Below are positions 8,364 through 17,734 of a stretch of 64,000 nt of DNA, piece after piece. The DNA comes from Flavobacteriales bacterium (GTDB lineage: Bacteria > Bacteroidota > Bacteroidia > Flavobacteriales > Schleiferiaceae): positions 1,240,001 through 1,304,000 of the forward strand of contig CP051243.1 of NCBI GenBank assembly GCA_017795025.1, read 5' to 3'. How positions within the stretch are numbered: the stretch's first letter is position 1; the number at the start of each line of letters is the position of its first letter. Made by a program: the position numbers and the translations under genes. The notes under the pieces are model-generated. The model ran no database searches and had not been told where the DNA came from. It saw nothing but the letters and a program-made list of their open reading frames with translations.

Positions 8364-11300
8364 ATGAAACGCAGCATATTATGCCTATTCGTACTATTTC
8401 ACCCCCTCTTCTCTAATGCTCAACAACTCGCTGGAGCCTATTTAAACGGCAGTTTCAACTGGAATGTAAAAGCGCAGTGCAATCAAAAAAATGCTAGTGG
8501 CCGCGAAAGACCAGAGTCGCTCATTGGATCTGTGCTCTGGGCTAAGGGGGATACTCTTTTGCTTTTTGGCGGAGCAGTTAAAGCCGCCGGTAATATGTAT
8601 ACCGACTTTAAAATGTCCAATCGAATTTGGATGTATCAATCAGGAGAGTGGTCTTTTTACAATGGAAACACCGGTTATGTGAGTGGCTGGGGAAGTCCCG
8701 ATTACGACGGTACTTCTACTTATAACTACGGTCAAACGGGAGTGGCTAGTCCCTCAAATTGGCCAGGTGCACGAGTTAATGCTGCCTACACGAGTGATGA
8801 AAGTGGCAACCTTTACATGTACGGTGGCTACGGATTGGGAAATAATGGCAGTGGTTCCAATGTAGATGTGCTCGAAGACCTATGGCTATTCGACGGAACG
8901 CATTGGACTTCTTTAATGAATGGTATTTCTACCCTCAATGCCAATCACGGGACTAAAGGAGTGAGCAGTGCTTCCAATAGCCCCGGTGGTCGGGTGGGCG
9001 CGACCCTTTGGTATGCCAATAACAGCTTATACCTTTTTGGCGGGGCCATATTTCAAAGCGTTCCCTACTCTCATGATTTACAACCTTTAAACAATTTTAA
9101 CGACCTCTGGCAATTTGATTTAGCTACTCAGCAATGGACTTGGATATCCGGTTCCAGTAGTGGTAATACGGGCGCCAGTAGTTCGGGCGGGCAGTATACC
9201 TATCCCCAAAGCTTAAGTGAAAGTGCGAGCTGCCTCGACGAAAACGGCAACCTCTACCTCTATGGCGGTTATTCCAGTCCCGGAGGTACACACCAATCCA
9301 ATTCTTTCTGGAAGTTCGATGGCAGCAATTGGACCCTTTTAAGTGGAGACCCCGATAATCCTAATAACGCAAATGGTAGTTTACCCGGAGCTTTAGCCGG
9401 AGCTCAATTAAGTGCGATGAACGGAAAAATATACCTCATCGGCGGTGGCGGAACTTCCTCTTCAACTTATGTCTGGAATGGAAGTAATTGGTCTTTACAT
9501 AAGTCTTGTTCCAATTCCAATGGTACGCTCCAAGCGGCCTACGATGCCGATGCTTGTCCCGGAGAACTTATCAGCTTTAGCGCCAGTTGTCGATGGAATG
9601 GCGAAAGCTATTTTTACGGCGGTACCGGTGGCTCAAATTGGGACTATTCCTCAAGCCTCTACAAGTTTAACGGCCAAAACTTCGCGCTGGAGTTTTCGGC
9701 TGGTAAAAACCAGTTTAACTACCAATTAAAAAATTCGGCTAACATTTCCTTTCCGGGAGGCCTTAATAGAGCCGCCTGGGCTTTTGATGAAAACAGCCAA
9801 AGCTTATACCTCTATGGTGGAGATAGCTATGATCCTGGCTACCACTCTAACCTTTGGCAGTACCAAAATGGCGAATGGATTTGGCTAACCGGCGCCGGTG
9901 CCTCCTCAAGCACGACTTCCGTACATGGCAGTTTAGGGATACCCGCCGCGACAAATACCCCGGGGTCGAGAATGGACGCCGTTATGTGGATAGGCAGCGG
10001 GGATACCCTTTGGCTTTTTGGAGGTTATGGTTTTGATGAAAGTGGGGCCTTGGGCCGACTCAATGATCTTTTCTGTTATGTGGAAGGCGAGTGGATATGG
10101 ATGAAGGGCAGCAAGTTTAGAAATGACGCAGGAAGCTTTGGAAGTCAAGGAATTAGCTCTCCAAATAACAATCCGCCAGGTTTAAGCGGCATGAAGGTTT
10201 GGACCAACCCTCAAGGTGAGGCCTACCTTTTTGGAGGTTTATCTTCGGCCAGTAATACGGCTTACCATAATGCCATTTGGAAATTCGATGGTCAAAATTG
10301 GACCTGGATTAAAGGCGACAACAGCCCCGGAACCGCCGCGGTATTTGGCACTAAAGGCATCGCCCAGCCTACCAATAATCCCGGGGGCTCTTTCAATTTC
10401 ACGCTGGCTGGCGACGATAATGGCTTTTACATCTACGGAGGGGAAACCTATTACAGTCATCGCAGCAGCTCCCACTTTAGTAATCAACTTTGGTATTTTG
10501 ATGCGGCTAGCGAAAATTGGACTTTCCTTTTTGGGAGCACCCTAGGCGCTAGTAATGTACCTGGTTTCGATTCTATAAGTAAAAACAGTAATGCTGTAAA
10601 TCCCGGCTATAACCGAGGCGGGGCTTCTTGGGTGGCTAATGGTAAATTCTATCTGTTTTCGGGACTTATTTACACCGGACTAGCCAGTCATTATTATACA
10701 CCCTCCAATAACCTATGGGAATGGAATGGCAGCAATTGGTCTTGGTTAAAAGGGGCCCAAGATTTAGAAGGCGCCGATCCCAATTTAGCGCAATATGGAG
10801 ATCGTAAAAGTTTTGATTACGATTACCTCCCTGCCCCTCGCTATTATCCCGTCTATTGGAAAAATGGCAATAGTCTATACCTCGCCAAAGGGCTGGTAAC
10901 CGCGGCTGGCATGAGTTCCCAAAACTTGGATGATGTTTGGGCCTTTCATCCGGGGAATATTTGGGATGGAAGCAGCTGGACCAATGGTAAGCCCCTTTCC
11001 CCTCTTGAAAATGTTCAAATTCAATCCAACCTTAACCCCAGTCTTGAAGTATATGCAAAGTCCTTGTGGATAGATGCCGACCTTAACGCTAACTTAAGTG
11101 GCCAAAACCTTCACCTCACCGGAAATCTTTACCAATATGGATGGCTTTCTGACCTCAACCAAATCTACTTTGAAGGGAACGGCGATCAACATCTTTTAGG
11201 GAAAACTCTAAATGTTGATGACATCTGCTTTGTAAGTGCCAATACTACCTTGCACACTAATAATCTCCTCCAAATTAAAGCATCAGGCCCCAGCCAATAC

Positions 11301-12746
11301 GGGCAGTTGGTAAACCTCGGTACCATTGAAGACTCGGTTGCATTCGAGTTTTACATCAACCTTTCTGCTGCCGCAAATAACGGTCGCTATATTCACCTTG
11401 GTAGCATTTTCGAAAATGCCCAGCTGTCTATTTTGCAGGAGCAGGCAGAAGGAATTGTTGGATTAGATTATTCTGGTGCCAATGCCGGAAAAAACACGGT
11501 TTGGAAATGGAATTCGCAGCAAGGTGTTTGGGAATCGCCAAGCTCCACGGAGGCCTTTGCACCGGGTGCCTCTTATGCCCTCTATGCCGGTTCTAATCCC
11601 GCAGGTGATTTCCTTACTCAAAATGGGGATGCTGGGGTTTTGCGACTCAAAGGATTAATTCCTAATCAAAGTACCATCAGTAAGGCTTTAAATTACCATG
11701 ATGGCCAGGGATCTTCCTCGAGTTTTTCGGGAGGCACCGCCCTAAGTGCCACCGAAGGTTGGAATCATATTTCCAATCCCTTTCCCTTCTCGGTAAAAAT
11801 TAAAGACCTTTTAGCGGGAATGACCAACAAAACCGTCTACCTCTGGGATGGAAACAGCTATGCCACCTATAACACCCATACCGATGTTTACACCAATAAC
11901 GGCTCTACCTACATCGCGCCTGGTCAAGGTTTTTATGTGCAATTGGCGAGTGCAGATGTGGGTACCATTTCGCAGTTTAACTTTCCAAAGGAGCAATTAT
12001 GGAATAGCACCAATGGGATAACAGGAGCCTTTTATAAAGCCAAGGCTCCGCTTGATGGGCTGCGCATCGAGCTTTTGGGTCAAGATAGCCTTCAAGTGAT
12101 TGAAGACCTTTGGTTGGGCTTCGACATCTTGGCCAGCTCCCACTATGATGGACAATTTGATGCCTGGAAAATAATGGACTACAGCGCTAAGAGCTATATT
12201 CTATCGGAAGGAGATGCCTACAGTGTTTCTACCGTAAATCCGGATTCCTGTAAATATGTCGACCTGGGATTTACGCAGCGACTTATACAGGGGGACAGCC
12301 TGAACCTTAATCTTAAAATGGCTGACTTAAAAAGCTTTAAAGACTTCGAAATTGAGGACTTAAAAACCGGCCATCGTCAAAAAATCAGCAGTGATATTCG
12401 TTTTAACTTCGTTTACGACAGTTTAGTTAATCCGCGTATTCGCTTGCATTTTAACCAAGGCTTGGGACTTAGTAAAACGCCAAGCTATAAAGCGGACCAT
12501 TTTGGTTTCTATAATTCAAGTGGAGACTGTTACCTTAAATGTTTTAAGGCTGCCATTTACCCGCAAAACCTGATTGTAGAGATTTATCGTCCCAATGGAC
12601 AGTTAGTGGAGAAATTGGATTGGAGCGATGCCCAGCAGGATCAAACAATTCTAAAAGATAAATCGCCCGGCCTTTATATCGCCAACATTACAAACCAAGA
12701 GGGACAGGTCTTATTTCAAGTTAAGGTATTCCATGAATTCCGGTAA
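8364..12746 (+). CDS. Giant secreted kelch-repeat protein with T9SS C-terminal domain
   Basis: A 1460-residue protein. The N-terminal signal peptide ends near residue 20 (MKRSILCLFVLFHPLFSNAQ). Residues of about 50-880 contain some twelve kelch-type motifs of the form hydrophobic-Y/F-GG (LLLFGG, LYMYGG, LYLFGG, LYLYGG, FYIYGG and others), which fold into beta-propeller blades, probably two propellers. A beta-rich region with cargo-type sequence (ISNPFPFS, GQGFYVQL) follows, then a C-terminal beta-sandwich sorting domain ending in LYIANITNQEGQVLFQVKVF. It is predicted to be exported by Sec, moved across the outer membrane by T9SS and attached or released there. No catalytic residues are recognisable. 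The ligand is unknown. A strong hairpin terminator follows 24 bp after the stop, so it is probably monocistronic. Confidence 0.85.
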   Translation: MKRSILCLFVLFHPLFSNAQQLAGAYLNGSFNWNVKAQCNQKNASGRERPESLIGSVLWAKGDTLLLFGGAVKAAGNMYTDFKMSNRIWMYQSGEWSFYNGNTGYVSGWGSPDYDGTSTYNYGQTGVASPSNWPGARVNAAYTSDESGNLYMYGGYGLGNNGSGSNVDVLEDLWLFDGTHWTSLMNGISTLNANHGTKGVSSASNSPGGRVGATLWYANNSLYLFGGAIFQSVPYSHDLQPLNNFNDLWQFDLATQQWTWISGSSSGNTGASSSGGQYTYPQSLSESASCLDENGNLYLYGGYSSPGGTHQSNSFWKFDGSNWTLLSGDPDNPNNANGSLPGALAGAQLSAMNGKIYLIGGGGTSSSTYVWNGSNWSLHKSCSNSNGTLQAAYDADACPGELISFSASCRWNGESYFYGGTGGSNWDYSSSLYKFNGQNFALEFSAGKNQFNYQLKNSANISFPGGLNRAAWAFDENSQSLYLYGGDSYDPGYHSNLWQYQNGEWIWLTGAGASSSTTSVHGSLGIPAATNTPGSRMDAVMWIGSGDTLWLFGGYGFDESGALGRLNDLFCYVEGEWIWMKGSKFRNDAGSFGSQGISSPNNNPPGLSGMKVWTNPQGEAYLFGGLSSASNTAYHNAIWKFDGQNWTWIKGDNSPGTAAVFGTKGIAQPTNNPGGSFNFTLAGDDNGFYIYGGETYYSHRSSSHFSNQLWYFDAASENWTFLFGSTLGASNVPGFDSISKNSNAVNPGYNRGGASWVANGKFYLFSGLIYTGLASHYYTPSNNLWEWNGSNWSWLKGAQDLEGADPNLAQYGDRKSFDYDYLPAPRYYPVYWKNGNSLYLAKGLVTAAGMSSQNLDDVWAFHPGNIWDGSSWTNGKPLSPLENVQIQSNLNPSLEVYAKSLWIDADLNANLSGQNLHLTGNLYQYGWLSDLNQIYFEGNGDQHLLGKTLNVDDICFVSANTTLHTNNLLQIKASGPSQYGQLVNLGTIEDSVAFEFYINLSAAANNGRYIHLGSIFENAQLSILQEQAEGIVGLDYSGANAGKNTVWKWNSQQGVWESPSSTEAFAPGASYALYAGSNPAGDFLTQNGDAGVLRLKGLIPNQSTISKALNYHDGQGSSSSFSGGTALSATEGWNHISNPFPFSVKIKDLLAGMTNKTVYLWDGNSYATYNTHTDVYTNNGSTYIAPGQGFYVQLASADVGTISQFNFPKEQLWNSTNGITGAFYKAKAPLDGLRIELLGQDSLQVIEDLWLGFDILASSHYDGQFDAWKIMDYSAKSYILSEGDAYSVSTVNPDSCKYVDLGFTQRLIQGDSLNLNLKMADLKSFKDFEIEDLKTGHRQKISSDIRFNFVYDSLVNPRIRLHFNQGLGLSKTPSYKADHFGFYNSSGDCYLKCFKAAIYPQNLIVEIYRPNGQLVEKLDWSDAQQDQTILKDKSPGLYIANITNQEGQVLFQVKVFHEFR

Positions 12747-12770
12747 GATTCTTTTGCTTTAGACCTGCCC

Positions 12771-12812
12771 AGACCGTTCATCGATAAAATTTTCGATGAA
12801 CGGTCTTTTTAT
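12771..12812 (+). terminator. Rho-independent terminator after the kelch gene
   Basis: A near-perfect hairpin: AGACCGTTCATCGA pairs with TCGATGAACGGTCT around an 8-nt AT-rich loop and runs directly into a T tract. It lies between the convergent kelch gene (+) and the LruC-domain lipoprotein gene (-). The T tract is on the + side, so it serves the kelch gene. Confidence 0.92.
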
Positions 12813-12826
12813 TTCGATTAATGGTT

Positions 12827-14839
12827 TTAGTAGATTTTAGCTGCATTTCGGTAGCCCGAAATATCTTGAAACCAGTCAGTTTTAGTAACCCCGCCAGAAA
12901 CGGCCCAAGAACTAAAATTCAAATAGGCATCGTCAATAGGTTCTCTCTCGATGGGATAGGCGAAAGTGCTACTTAAATTGAGCGCCCAGGGTAAGCCATT
13001 ATTGGTTTTATAATAATAGTTATTAGAGGCATTAGTGGCATCACTAAGAGTATTAAACAAGGTTTGATCAGCTAAATCGGTAGGGTCCTTTCCTGGTAAA
13101 TGCACCTCACGACCCCTGATTCCATTTACAATTAAAAAGGCATCGTAGGGTGGTATTCCTACATTCGATTGCTGAATAGGATTACTAAAGCTTATTGCGG
13201 TAGTGAGGGTAACGGGATTCACACTATTCTGCCCTGCTTCGGTATTGATATAGGCTCCTCCGTTGGTGCTGATTAAGTTGTAAACATTATCGAAAACAAT
13301 CACTGTGGCCGTCGATTGACCCGCTTCGGTTCCATTGGCCGATAAGTTGATGTAATTTTCCTGTAAATCAGATCCTGTTACCGAGGTAATCGTTGCTGGG
13401 ACCAATTGATCAAACTCAAAGCCAAAACCATTATTAAAGCTAGCTCCTACTGCTTTAATGGTCCAATCAGCATCAATATTCAGTACCTCATTATCGGCGT
13501 TAAGGATATGGTCAATATCATAATCCAAAACCAAGTCATTAAAATCGTAGTCACCTTGAGCCGGCCATAAATCTTCAAAGGCCAAGGAGCCGGTGTAGTT
13601 GTTTAAGACTGCTCGACTAGGATCATTGGGGAAATCATCGGATTCATCCGCCACCCCATCGCCATCGCTATCTTGCGTAGGAGTTACGGGCGGCAAGGAA
13701 CCTACATCGATACCCTCCCAAGGGTTTGCCGATACGTAATAAATTAAGTCGTTGAAATCATTATCGCTTCCGGTGGATCGGGTTTGATCTTCGAAACCAA
13801 TGAGCACTAATTGGCGACCAATATCTGATAAGGCTACCGTATGCTGACGCTTAGTTGGATCCGACTCATTGGTGTTAAATGCGGAATTGGAATAAAACTT
13901 AGTGTTATTTACCCGCACTCCTGTACCATCCCAAGCATTTTGAAACAGAACCCAAGAAATAGTTTTTCCAGCATCAAAGGTGCCTAAATGGACTTTATCT
14001 CCAGGGTATAATTCGCCCGCGCTGCCCGCTAAAGAAGCATTGGGAAGAATAACAAAAATTGAATCGATTGCAGCGGCGGTGGCTGGTGGATTGCTACTAT
14101 CAAAAACGTAGTATCCTAAGGAATTTCGATAACCGGCGCCTTCTCCAACGAAGGTAATCCACACATCACTACGCTGGGTAATTACAACGTCCAATTCATT
14201 TCCGCTGGTGAGGTATTGCGGGTTGTTGACAGGAACGGGAGCCTCTTCGGGTAAGGAAGCATCCACATCGTCTAAAAACTGTTGACTTAACACATCACCT
14301 TGCGCCTCTAAGTAAAGCGGAAGGCCCTTCCACGAGCCCGTATTATAAGCGCCCATATAATAGTAGTTTCCGCTAATTGGAATAGGATTGGCGGCCAATT
14401 GCGTTTTCATTTTGCGCTGTGGCAAAACACCACCAAAGCTCATGTTTAATAGCGGCTTTACCTTTATGGAATCGATATTAGCGATACCGGTTTGATGTAC
14501 CCTAATAAAGACTTGCTCTGTAAAGGCTGGAACGCGCAAGGGCATTTCTAATAAACCATTTGCCCTGGTAAATCCTGTGCCTAATCGCTCTCCACCAAAA
14601 TCGGGATGGGCATTGTAAAAGCTCACTTTTACACCGCTCAAACTTTGGCCTTGTAAGCCCAATACTTCAATACGGGTTTGCACCTCATTTGCCGTTTCAA
14701 AATTAAAGCCTGGAGGTACCTCTAACTCGGTAATATCATCGCTAATATTAGGGCTTTGAACTTGGGCGGGTTCGTCCTTTTTGCATGAAGAAAGACTAAG
14801 TGCAATGACGAAAACGAGGGGGAACAATTTAAAATTCAT
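12827..14839 (-). CDS. LruC-domain lipoprotein with DUF4114
   Basis: A 670-residue protein with a lipoprotein signal peptide (lipobox serine-serine-Cys19). A carboxypeptidase-regulatory-like or Ig-like beta domain appears at about 55-120. A DUF4114 segment lies at about 290-370 with the conserved GFEDQTRSTGSDNDFNDLIYY pattern. A calcium-binding thrombospondin-type loop follows near 390 (DSDGDGVADESDDFPND), and a LruC C-terminal domain fills 400-660 with DLWPAQGDYDFNDLVLDYD. The repeated acidic DxDxDG and DFNDL motifs imply Ca2+ binding. The LruC family is known from leptospiral and Bacteroidota surface proteins without a defined biochemical role. It stands alone, convergent with the kelch gene. 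Confidence 0.85.
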   Translation of the reverse strand: MNFKLFPLVFVIALSLSSCKKDEPAQVQSPNISDDITELEVPPGFNFETANEVQTRIEVLGLQGQSLSGVKVSFYNAHPDFGGERLGTGFTRANGLLEMPLRVPAFTEQVFIRVHQTGIANIDSIKVKPLLNMSFGGVLPQRKMKTQLAANPIPISGNYYYMGAYNTGSWKGLPLYLEAQGDVLSQQFLDDVDASLPEEAPVPVNNPQYLTSGNELDVVITQRSDVWITFVGEGAGYRNSLGYYVFDSSNPPATAAAIDSIFVILPNASLAGSAGELYPGDKVHLGTFDAGKTISWVLFQNAWDGTGVRVNNTKFYSNSAFNTNESDPTKRQHTVALSDIGRQLVLIGFEDQTRSTGSDNDFNDLIYYVSANPWEGIDVGSLPPVTPTQDSDGDGVADESDDFPNDPSRAVLNNYTGSLAFEDLWPAQGDYDFNDLVLDYDIDHILNADNEVLNIDADWTIKAVGASFNNGFGFEFDQLVPATITSVTGSDLQENYINLSANGTEAGQSTATVIVFDNVYNLISTNGGAYINTEAGQNSVNPVTLTTAISFSNPIQQSNVGIPPYDAFLIVNGIRGREVHLPGKDPTDLADQTLFNTLSDATNASNNYYYKTNNGLPWALNLSSTFAYPIEREPIDDAYLNFSSWAVSGGVTKTDWFQDISGYRNAAKIY

Positions 14840-15029
14840 GACGCTGAGCTAATTGAGGGGACAAATATCTGGAAGATAGACTTACACAAGTTACGAATTC
14901 GACCAATAGCCTAAAAGCCGCGTTGAATAAACTTAAGTAAAGAAGCATATTTTGTTCTCGTTCTAGAATCGCCACAGGAGTTTGCTCAATGAAATTCAAT
15001 TTTCGATAAAAAGTTACTTTAGATTCCAA

Positions 15030-16136
15030 ATGAAGAAAATCCTCCTACTACTCTGCCTCTTTCTTATTCTTTCCTGCCGGAAGGAGAACGAAGCCATTTA
15101 CCAATTCTTCCCGAAGCAATCTGTCTTTAAAGCGGGCTATGCCAATAAGTATTACAACCACTACCTTCCCTACGATTCGAATGAGGAGTCGAAAACAAGA
15201 ATCAGCTATGCCAGCTATCAATTACTGCCGGATGATGTGATTGAAATTCGGAATTACAATGCCGGCTTCGAAATTCGCGGATGGCAGTATTACCATATAA
15301 ATCAAGGGGGGCTCCATCTCGATTCTGCCTGGTATTTATCGGGCTCCGATACCTTACAAGCTCGCATTGAAGCGGGGATTATGAAAAACTTTGTAGATAC
15401 CGGCAGTACGTTTTATCGCGAGAATTACGATTATCAAAATCAAGTGCACCAGTACATCAGCCATCAATACCAAAAGCGCGACACGGCCATCGATGGTAAA
15501 AATGGTTTGCAATTTCTATACAACCGCTCCTATCGAAACCTGGAAACCGATAGCACTCTGCAGAATTGGATGGCTAAGGAAGTTTACCTCGAGGGTTTAG
15601 GTTTTTGGTCTTCCTGGGAACAGTCTACCAATGGCTATTACACCACAGAACTGGTGGAGCAAATGCCGCTATCGAAGTTTCAAAAACTAGCTAATCACCA
15701 CGAAAAGCGCGTGGCTTATATCGATCCGGAGGCTGCCTGGAAATCATCCCCCAACTTTAAACTCTGCGGCCGCGAATCCCAAATCGCAGATTACTACAAC
15801 GGGGAACCAGATGCCGGATACGGAGAAGGAAAAAAAGAACTCGCTCGCTTAATTCATGATAATTCTAAGCAGGCAGAGCTCGGCAGTTTTGAAGGTCTAC
15901 TCACCTTCCGATTTGTCATTTCTTGCGAAGGTTCTGTGGGTCGCTTTATTGCTGAAGCCTATGATTTCGATTATCAAGAAATTGAAGTTCCTCAAGACCT
16001 CGCCCAGCACTACATCGACTTATTTTGCTCCTTAAAATCCTGGCGAGCTACTGTGATTAATGAAGAAGCCCGTGACGCTTACGCTTACATCACCTTAAAA
16101 ATTAAGGATGAAAAAATTATTGATATTCTCCCTTAG
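15030..16136 (+). CDS. Lipoprotein of unknown function
   Basis: The ATG at 15030 gives MKKILLLLCLFLILSCRKEN, a lipoprotein signal with Cys16. In-frame codons upstream to 14982 do not look like coding sequence. The mature 350 residues are rich in Tyr, Asn and charged residues. The C-terminal portion (about 285-365), beginning LLTFRFVISCEGSVGRF, resembles the beta-strand/helix layout of a TonB C-terminal domain, but this is a weak impression. The 3' end overlaps the following TPR lipoprotein gene by 29 bp, so the two are probably made together. No function is recognised. Confidence 0.7.
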   Translation: MKKILLLLCLFLILSCRKENEAIYQFFPKQSVFKAGYANKYYNHYLPYDSNEESKTRISYASYQLLPDDVIEIRNYNAGFEIRGWQYYHINQGGLHLDSAWYLSGSDTLQARIEAGIMKNFVDTGSTFYRENYDYQNQVHQYISHQYQKRDTAIDGKNGLQFLYNRSYRNLETDSTLQNWMAKEVYLEGLGFWSSWEQSTNGYYTTELVEQMPLSKFQKLANHHEKRVAYIDPEAAWKSSPNFKLCGRESQIADYYNGEPDAGYGEGKKELARLIHDNSKQAELGSFEGLLTFRFVISCEGSVGRFIAEAYDFDYQEIEVPQDLAQHYIDLFCSLKSWRATVINEEARDAYAYITLKIKDEKIIDILP

Positions 16137-16959
16137 CCTGATTGCCTTAAGCTCCTGTAAGGAAGAGCATGACTGGTTTAAAAAGGAATACGCCCCCGAA
16201 GAGCTTCCAAGCTTAGCACAATCGCTGCGCAATGGAGTGGCCTATCATTACCAAGGCTCGGTTCCCGAGCAGTATCACATTAAGGAAGCTTTAAAACTGG
16301 ATAGTAGTAATGGGGACTTCTGGCGAGAAATGGGAACCGCCCGGGTTAAACGCGGTATCGCCGATGAAATGTACTATTACTACGACAAGGCCGCGACTTT
16401 AAAACCCGATCCCTGGATGGGTTTTCGGGGCTACCTCTACCTTTACTTCTATCGCGATTATCCGCGGGCAATCGCCGACTTTAACACACTGGATTCCCTC
16501 ATCGGTACGGTGGGAAATTCGCAGGCGCAAGACCACGACTATATGCGAGGTATAGCTTACTATGGCTTAAAAGACTATACCAGTGCCATTGCTTTTTTGG
16601 AGCAGTACATGAAGCGAATTGAATCTGAAGTTGGTAAGGAATGGATTGATGTTAATGCTTACCTCTACTTGGCCTTAAGTAAGGATGCGATGGCTACCAA
16701 TCATCAAGCAGAGGAAATTATTGAAATCTTGAAAAAGGGCTTGGAGCTTTATCCCAATTATGCCGACCTTCATTACCATATGGCTTGGCAATACTACCAG
16801 CAATCGGAATGGAAACTGGCAAAAGAACACCAGCGACTAGCGGCCCGTTATTTTGAAAAAGGCTTTTACCACCATCGCCCCTACGTAGAAGTATTGAACC
16901 AAATATATGCGCAGGACCTGCAAGAATTGGCAGAACTATTAACAATCAAAAGTTCATAA
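16108..16959 (+). CDS. TPR-repeat lipoprotein
   Basis: A 283-residue protein with a lipoprotein signal (ALSSC, Cys17). Several tetratricopeptide-like helices follow. The recognisable ones surround DSSNGDFWREMGTARVKRG, YPRAIADFNTLDSLIG, YMRGIAYYGLKDYTSAIAFL, NAYLYLALSKD and YADLHYHMAWQYYQQSEW. TPR solenoids bind protein partners, and the likely location is the inner leaflet of the outer membrane facing the periplasm. It overlaps the preceding lipoprotein gene by 29 bp, and I infer that the two products work together. Confidence 0.78.
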   Translation: MKKLLIFSLSLIALSSCKEEHDWFKKEYAPEELPSLAQSLRNGVAYHYQGSVPEQYHIKEALKLDSSNGDFWREMGTARVKRGIADEMYYYYDKAATLKPDPWMGFRGYLYLYFYRDYPRAIADFNTLDSLIGTVGNSQAQDHDYMRGIAYYGLKDYTSAIAFLEQYMKRIESEVGKEWIDVNAYLYLALSKDAMATNHQAEEIIEILKKGLELYPNYADLHYHMAWQYYQQSEWKLAKEHQRLAARYFEKGFYHHRPYVEVLNQIYAQDLQELAELLTIKSS

Positions 16960-17021
16960 GGATATAATCAGCTTATCTAAAGGGGCAGGCAATTCTTTAA
17001 CTTCCCCCACAAGCCCATTGT

Positions 17022-17447
17022 ATGTCTTTATCCATTTATCAAATTGACGGTCAAGCCGGAATCGAAATACCCTTTTTTGATGTTGGCGTTGCCGCTGGAG
17101 ACCCCTCTTACGTTCAGGAATACTTTCCCGATAGCATCAATATTTCTCAAGCATTGGTGAAAAATCCCAAGGCTACTTTTTGTGTACGCGTGAGCGGCCA
17201 AAGTATGGTTGGCGCCGGGATTGATGATGGTGACCTATTAATTGTGGATAAGGAATTGCAGGCTCGGGACGGACAAATCATTTTAGCGGTAATCAATGGG
17301 GATTACACCGTAAAACGACTACTCAAAAAGGAGGATGGCTATTACCTCCAACCCGAAAACCCTGCTTTTCAACCCTTGCGAATAACCCAATTCATGGATT
17401 TCCGAATTTGGGGTGTGGTTACAGGACTTATCAAAAAGATGGCATAA
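17022..17447 (+). CDS. umuD: UmuD-like S24 peptidase, no adjacent umuC
   Basis: A 141-residue protein of UmuD size. The self-cleavage site Ala25-Gly26 (VAAGDPS) lies where UmuD is cut. The catalytic serine is Ser61 in VSGQSMVGAGIDDGD and the lysine is Lys98 in YTVKRL, matching the Ser/Lys dyad spacing of E. coli UmuD (60/97). UmuD is activated by RecA filaments and partners the UmuC polymerase in SOS mutagenesis. Normally umuC follows directly. Here the next element is a cobalamin riboswitch, so the gene is an orphan in this window. It could serve a remote umuC/dinB, or act as a LexA-like self-cleaving protein, although no DNA-binding domain is present. Confidence 0.88.
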   Translation: MSLSIYQIDGQAGIEIPFFDVGVAAGDPSYVQEYFPDSINISQALVKNPKATFCVRVSGQSMVGAGIDDGDLLIVDKELQARDGQIILAVINGDYTVKRLLKKEDGYYLQPENPAFQPLRITQFMDFRIWGVVTGLIKKMA

Positions 17448-17453
17448 TTACTA

Positions 17454-17461
17454 TACCTTTG
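17454..17461 (+). promoter_or_regulatory. Predicted -7 box (TACCTTTG) for the cobalamin riboswitch transcript
   Basis: TACCTTTG matches the Bacteroidota sigma-A -7 consensus TAnnTTTG. A start about 7 nt downstream would fall right at the 5' edge of the riboswitch aptamer. No clear TTTG -33 element is visible at the usual spacing, so the call rests on the -7 match and its position. Confidence 0.55.
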
Positions 17462-17467
17462 CGGCGC

Positions 17468-17700
17468 TTTTGGTTTTTGATGTTTCATCGAAATTAAAAG
17501 GGAATTCGGTGTAAATCCGAAACTTTTCCTGAAGCTGTGTTTCTCAACACTTTTTAAGATAATGCCACTGCACTTGCGGGAAGGCCTTAAAAAGGAGATC
17601 AGTCAGAAGACCTGCCATTAGCACATACTTACTTGCTTTCAGGATAAAGGCAATAAGGCTTTGAATTGCATCTTTGGATGTAGCTTATCGCTTTACTTTT
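17468..17700 (+). promoter_or_regulatory. Cobalamin (B12) riboswitch with terminator expression platform
   Basis: The aptamer spans about 17468-17625. Conserved blocks appear in order: AAAAGGGAATTCGGTGTAAA with TCC following, then GCCACTG (17564-17570), GGGAAGG (17578-17584), and the B12 box AGTCAGAAGACCTGCC at 17601-17616. Downstream, 17646-17694 can form a long imperfect hairpin (AAAGGCAATAAGGCT against AGCTTATCGCTTT, with an inner CATC/GATG stem) followed by a T-rich run. This is a plausible ligand-controlled intrinsic terminator. It would shut off the four-gene uptake operon that begins at 17735 when intracellular cobalamin is high. Confidence 0.93.
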
Positions 17701-17734
17701 TCCCCTGGAAGTTTTTTGTTCACTTTAAAAATTC

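Noticed and set aside
14829-15029. Minus-strand frame of 66 codons upstream of the LruC gene
   Set aside because: It covers the divergent promoter region and the 3' end overlaps the LruC start; the sequence has no recognisable signal or domain.
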